Shown here one piece after another: positions 32,242 to 35,480 of a stretch of DNA of 35,480 bases. The stretch comes from a bacterium. GTDB lineage: Bacteria; Auribacterota; UBA3054. Position 1 is the first letter of the stretch. Each line of letters starts with the position of its first letter. A program made the translations under genes and the position numbers. The stretch spans positions 1 through 35,480 of the forward strand of contig JAFYHD010000003.1 of NCBI GenBank assembly GCA_017539325.1, given 5' to 3'. The notes below the pieces were generated by a model. The model had not been told where the DNA came from and made no database searches. It was given only the letters and a program-made list of their open reading frames with translations.

Positions 32242-32326
32242 GGAGGGGTACCGAAGTGGTCAAACGGGGCAGACTGTAAATCTGTTGGCACTGCCTTCGA
32301 TGGTTCGATCCCATCCCCCTCCACCA
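32242..32326 (+). tRNA. tRNA-Tyr(GTA)
   Basis: An 85-nt class II tRNA with acceptor GGAGGGG/CCCCTCC, anticodon region CAGA-CTGTAAA-TCTG (anticodon GTA), a long variable arm (TTGGCACTGCCTTC region) and T arm GATGG-TTCGATC-CCATC. CCA is encoded. It is separated by 27 nt from tRNA-Thr; the Thr-Tyr order recalls the thrU-tyrU arrangement beside tuf in other bacteria, but no tuf follows. Confidence 0.96.
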
Positions 32327-32385
32327 TTTTATTTCGTGGGAATTTACGACAATTGCTCCACGTTAAACAGTGCTAAAAGTCAAAA

Positions 32386-32418
32386 GGTCCGTTGCTTTTA
32401 GCAGCGGACCATTTTTTT
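32386..32418 (+). terminator. Intrinsic terminator after the tRNA pair, abutting metX
   Basis: GGTCCGTTGC (32386-32395) pairs with GCAGCGGACC (32401-32410; one G-U) over a 5-nt loop and is followed by seven T (32412-32418). The T run ends 3 nt before the preferred metX ATG, which is unusually close. Confidence 0.85.
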
Positions 32419-32421
32419 ACC

Positions 32422-33660
32422 ATGGTGAACGCCAAGAAAACTGAGAATGAGAACACGAGCTGGGAAGACCCGAGCGTAGCGTCGCTCTCTAGCGACGAAG
32501 GCCCGCGTCTTATCAGCGTTAAGCAGGTCCTGCACATTGCCGAGCCCTTCAAGCTTGAGAACGGAGAGAGCCTTCCTGAACTCGACGTGGTCTACGAGAC
32601 TTTCGGCGCTTTGAACGACAAGAAGGACAACGCCATTCTCGTCATACACGCTCTGACGGGCGACTCGCACTGCTGCGGCTACTACACGTATTATCCCAAA
32701 GAGAAAGCCGGCTGGTGGAGCAATCTCATAGGCCCCGGCAAAGCCATCGACACGAACAAGTATTTCGTCATCTGCACCAACAATCTGGGCGGGTGCTCGA
32801 ACGACGTCTATCCGCCCGTCGAGGGCGCGCCGCCGCACACCACCAATCCCGCCTCCATCGATCCCAGGACCGGCAAGCGCTACAACATGACCTTCCCGGA
32901 ATACACCTTCGGAGACGCCGTCAACGTGCAGAAGCTGGTCGTCGACCACTTCGGAATAAAACGTCTTCTGGCGGTCGTGGGCGGCTCGATGGGCGGCATG
33001 ATGACGCTGGAATGGGCGAGAAGATATCCCGACAACTTAAGCTGCATAATAGCGGTCGCGACCAACGCGCACCTTTCCCCGCAGGGGATCGCTTTTTCGG
33101 AAGTGGAACGCCAGTCCATAAGATTGGACCCCAAATGGAGGGGAGGCGACTACCCCGACAACGATCCGCCCGCCAAAGGGCTCGGCGTGGCAAGGATGAT
33201 CGCGCACATAACCTACCTTTCCCAGCAATCAATGCGCGCCAAATTCGGGCGCCGCAAGCAGCAGAGGGACGGCAAAGTGACGGACCAGTTCGAGGTGGAG
33301 AGCTACCTCGAGCACCAGGGTACGACGTTCGTGAAGCGTTTCGACGCCAACAGCTACCTCTACATCACGGAAGCCCTGGACGACTACGACCTCATCAGGG
33401 AAGGGGAGACATTAGACGACGCCGTTTCCAACTTCAAATGCCTTACCTTGATGCTCTCTTTCAGGACCGACTGGCTCTTCCCGACCAAGGAAACGGCCGA
33501 GGTCGCGGAAGCTTTGCGCCGCCAGGGAAAAATAGTAGAATTTAACGAGGTGGACAGCGACAAAGGCCACGACGGCTTCTTGATCGACTACCAGAAATAC
33601 GAAAACTTAGTCTCCTGCTTTTTGGAGAGGGTTTACCGCAATTACAACAAGAGCTTTTAA
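32422..33660 (+). CDS. metX: Homoserine O-acetyltransferase MetX
   Basis: MetX acylates homoserine with an acyl-CoA (usually acetyl) as the first committed step of methionine synthesis. The alpha/beta-hydrolase fold shows 'VIHALTGDSHCCGY' (74-87), the nucleophile elbow GGSMGGM with Ser189, and a C-terminal Asp/His pair in 'FRTDWLFP' and 'KGHDGFLID'. The 413 residues include an N-terminal tail of about 30 residues and a slightly enlarged 'NLGGCSNDVYPPVEG' loop compared with common members. The ATG at 32422 is chosen because the open frame further up (TTG at 32392) runs through a terminator hairpin. No Shine-Dalgarno is visible. Succinyl-specific relatives cannot be excluded from motifs alone. 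Confidence 0.93.
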   Translation: MVNAKKTENENTSWEDPSVASLSSDEGPRLISVKQVLHIAEPFKLENGESLPELDVVYETFGALNDKKDNAILVIHALTGDSHCCGYYTYYPKEKAGWWSNLIGPGKAIDTNKYFVICTNNLGGCSNDVYPPVEGAPPHTTNPASIDPRTGKRYNMTFPEYTFGDAVNVQKLVVDHFGIKRLLAVVGGSMGGMMTLEWARRYPDNLSCIIAVATNAHLSPQGIAFSEVERQSIRLDPKWRGGDYPDNDPPAKGLGVARMIAHITYLSQQSMRAKFGRRKQQRDGKVTDQFEVESYLEHQGTTFVKRFDANSYLYITEALDDYDLIREGETLDDAVSNFKCLTLMLSFRTDWLFPTKETAEVAEALRRQGKIVEFNEVDSDKGHDGFLIDYQKYENLVSCFLERVYRNYNKSF

Positions 33661-33661
33661 T

Positions 33662-33742
33662 ATGCTAGTCTGGAACGCCCTGAATATTTCCGCCCTTCTT
33701 TTGCTGGCCCTGATGCTGGTCTACTGGTACCGCACCTGTTAA
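33662..33742 (+). CDS. Putative 26-residue membrane microprotein
   Basis: An ATG one base after the metX stop opens a 26-codon frame ending in TAA. The product has a continuous hydrophobic stretch (ALNISALLLLALMLVYW) flanked by Trp/Tyr and a terminal Arg-Thr-Cys, typical of a single membrane helix. It is too short for normal gene calling. Tight spacing to metX suggests translation by re-initiation. Its stop overlaps the stop of the convergent amidohydrolase gene by 2 bases. No family is recognised; a chance ORF is possible. Confidence 0.4.
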   Translation: MLVWNALNISALLLLALMLVYWYRTC

Positions 33743-35030
33743 CGGCCGGCAAGCCTTTTCACGCTTTCCCTTGCTTTGGCGACGATCTCCTCCTCGCCTT
33801 CCACTTTCCGTCCTTTCATGATGATCCTGCCGTCGCAGATGACGGTGTCCACGCACTCCGGGCTGGCCGAGTAGACAAGGTTCGACACGAGGCTGTAATT
33901 CGGGACCAGGCAGGGGATGTCAGTGTTTATAAGAAGACAGTCCGCCGCTTTCCCGACTTCCACGAAACCGCCGTCGACTCCCGCGGCCAGGGCGCCCTGG
34001 CGCGTGGCGAAGGAAAGATCTCGCTGGCCGGGGCGATCGTCGTGTCGTTGTGGAAACCCTTGGCCAAATAAGCGGCCCCGCGCATCACGCCGAACATCGA
34101 AAGGTCGTTGCTGGAGCAGCAGCCGTCGGTCCCCAGAGCCACTTTTACGCCGCGCTCTCTTATTCTCGCGTAAGGAAAGACGCCGGAAGCAAGTTTAAGG
34201 TTAGAAAGGGGAACGTGCACCGCGACCGATCCGCTTTCCGCTATAAGGTCGATATCCTCGTCGGTCAGATGGACGCAGTGGGCGAGGAGCGTGTTTTCCC
34301 TAAGGATCCCGAGTTTCATTAGCCAGGCCGTGGGAGTGAGGCCGTGCTCACCGATGCAGTCGGCGACTTCCTTTTCGGTCTCGGAGCAGTGGATGTGGAT
34401 GTTGAGCCCGAATCTTTCGCTGGTCTCGACGACCTCGCGCAAGGTTTTTTCGTTCACCGTGTAGACGGCGTGGGGGGAGTAGGCGATCTTGACTCTGCCT
34501 CTGAACTCGTCGATCCTTTCCAAACACTCCCTGTTGAGCTTGTTGGCGTTGCTGTTGTTGCTCAAAGTAAGGAGGCCGATGCGCGCCCTTATTCCCATTT
34601 CCTTGGCGGCCCTGGCGGCGTCGAGGGGGAACCAGTACATGTCCTCGAAGTGGACGGTTCCGCTTTTGATCATCTCCAGGATCGCCAGCCGCGTCCCGTT
34701 GTAGATGTCTTCGCCGGTCATTTTGGCTTCGAAGGGCCAGACGTATTCGTTTAGCCACTTGAAGAGCTCCATGTCGTCGGCGTAGCCGCGCATGAGGCTC
34801 ATGGCCGCGTGAGTGTGAAGATTGTAGAAGGCGGGGACGATCGCCATGCCGCGCGCGTCCAGGACGTTTTCCGCCGGCAGGGGAGAGAGATTTGGGGCGA
34901 TCTCGCTGAAAAGGCCGTCTCTAATCCTAACGTCGACAACTTCGCCGAATCTCACGGCGCCTTTTATGAGTATGCCAGGATCGTTTTTCATGCCTATTAT
35001 CTTACCATAATCCGAGATTGAAAAAAGCAT
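33739..35030 (-). pseudogene. Frameshifted MtaD-type (methylthioadenosine/S-adenosylhomocysteine) deaminase
   Basis: The gene reads as an amidohydrolase of the MtaD/TrzA/AtzA group: metal motif 'HTHAAMSLMRG', 'HCSETEKEV', 'LAHCVHLTDEDI', 'SNLKLASGVFPY' and 'ALGTDGCCSSND'. Frame 1 (residues from 35030 or, better, the ATG at 34991) loses homology after 'IAPASEIF'. The expected continuation 'SFATRQGALAAG...EVGKAADCLLINTD' is in the next frame, from about 34015 down to the TAA at 33739-33741. Restoring one base in the short A run at 34014-34016 (T run on the coding strand) rejoins the two parts. The catalytic region is intact, but the C-terminal strands that complete the fold would be lost. It may be a true mutation, an assembly error, or less likely a programmed shift. 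Confidence 0.85.
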
Positions 35031-35047
35031 ACGGTTTTTGCTACAAT
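35018..35047 (+). promoter_or_regulatory. Candidate fhs promoter
   Basis: TTGAAA (35018-35023), an 18-nt spacer and TACAAT (35042-35047), followed 16 nt later by AAGGAG and the fhs ATG. It is divergent from the amidohydrolase gene. Confidence 0.55.
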
Positions 35048-35076
35048 TCAGTAAATTAATAACAAGGAGTTAAACT

Positions 35077-35480
35077 ATGCTGTCTGACATCGAGATCGCC
35101 CAAAGCTGTAAGATGAAAAAAATCTCCGACCTTGCTTCCGAATGGGGAATAGGGGAGGACGAACTGGAACTTTACGGCAAATACAAAGCCAAACTGAACG
35201 AGAATCTCTTCGCGAGACTGAAAAACGAAAAAGACGGCAAACTTATCCTTGTCACGGCCATCAACCCGACGCCCGCCGGGGAAGGCAAGACCACCGTGTC
35301 GGTAGGCTTGGCGCAGGCCATGAACAGGCTTGGCAAGAAGACCATGCTGGCATTGAGGGAACCCTCACTGGGCCCGGTCTTCGGCGTCAAAGGCGGCGCG
35401 GCGGGTGGCGGCTACTCGCAGGTCGTCCCGATGGAGGACATCAACCTCCACTTCACCGGTGACATCCACGCCATCACCGC
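35077..35480 (+). CDS. fhs: Formate-tetrahydrofolate ligase, 5' part
   Basis: The first 134 codons are present and the gene continues beyond the window. Visible are '[18 protein letters not shown]', '[29 protein letters not shown]' containing the P-loop-like ATP site, '[36 protein letters not shown]' and the beginning of 'IHAIT', all characteristic of FTHFS. The enzyme activates formate to 10-formyl-tetrahydrofolate for purine synthesis or acetogenic-type one-carbon metabolism. AAGGAG (35064-35069) fixes the start. Full length is usually about 555 residues. Confidence 0.97.
   Translation, partial: MLSDIEIAQSCKMKKISDLASEWGIGEDELELYGKYKAKLNENLFARLKNEKDGKLILVTAINPTPAGEGKTTVSVGLAQAMNRLGKKTMLALREPSLGPVFGVKGGAAGGGYSQVVPMEDINLHFTGDIHAIT

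Noticed and set aside
33739-33963. Independent 74-residue gene
   Set aside because: Its sequence is the normal C-terminal part of the adjacent amidohydrolase in a shifted frame, so it is part of the broken gene.
1-35480. CRISPR array, rRNA, integrase or transposase
   Set aside because: I looked for spaced direct repeats, rRNA-like sequence and recombinase-type proteins and found none, even though the left third behaves like a mobile island.

Overview
The window looks like a chromosomal piece of an uncultured, probably anaerobic, diderm (LPS-making) bacterium. The evidence is an lpxB gene, lipoprotein signal peptides, a TolC-type tripartite efflux operon, a giant pyruvate:ferredoxin oxidoreductase, a formate-tetrahydrofolate ligase, and a secreted GH29 fucosidase that suggests a gut or other glycan-rich habitat. 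I cannot assign a phylum from the sequence. A PVC-type or similar deep-branching gut Gram-negative would fit, but that is only inference.

The left third (about 1-11,000) is an accessory island. It opens with a very AT-rich block (1-3,240) holding a compact three-gene operon: a DUF2971 protein, an unknown protein and a divergent DUF2971-like protein. A convergent two-helix membrane protein follows. Next come a Fic enzyme with a built-in inhibitory motif; a winged-helix/DUF488 fusion with a truncated partner gene; the fucosidase; an orphan AbiEi-like antitoxin; a BI-1/YccA membrane protein; an XRE regulator; and an MqsR-like toxin with a zinc-finger/HTH/Panacea antitoxin. Two repeated DNA modules tie the island together. 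A 39-bp direct repeat (8014-8052 and 11043-11081) sits just upstream of two of the toxin-antitoxin-type operons. A palindrome plus gene-end module (4463-4504 and 9550-9591) sits upstream of fic and xre. The truncated gene, the repeats and the changing base composition all suggest a region built by repeated cassette gain and loss.

The middle (11,100-19,250, minus strand) is one tight operon. In transcription order it encodes two paralogous Na/Pi-cotransporter lipoproteins with Ig-like and PhoU-like domains, a half-size TSUP permease, LpxB, PdxA and RsmA, nearly all overlapping or 1 nt apart and closed by a terminator. Upstream lies nifJ (minus strand) with its own promoter and a strong terminator.

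The right side (23,000-35,480) is mostly plus strand. It has a tRNA-Val with an unusual C33, then a MacA/lipoprotein/MacB-ATPase/MacB-permease/TolC efflux cluster, proS, argJ, a promoter-driven tRNA-Thr/tRNA-Tyr pair ending in a terminator, metX, a 26-residue predicted membrane microprotein, a frameshifted MtaD-type amidohydrolase on the minus strand, and the start of fhs, which runs off the window. No CRISPR array, rRNA gene, transposase or integrase is visible. No gene-free stretch exceeds 300 bases.
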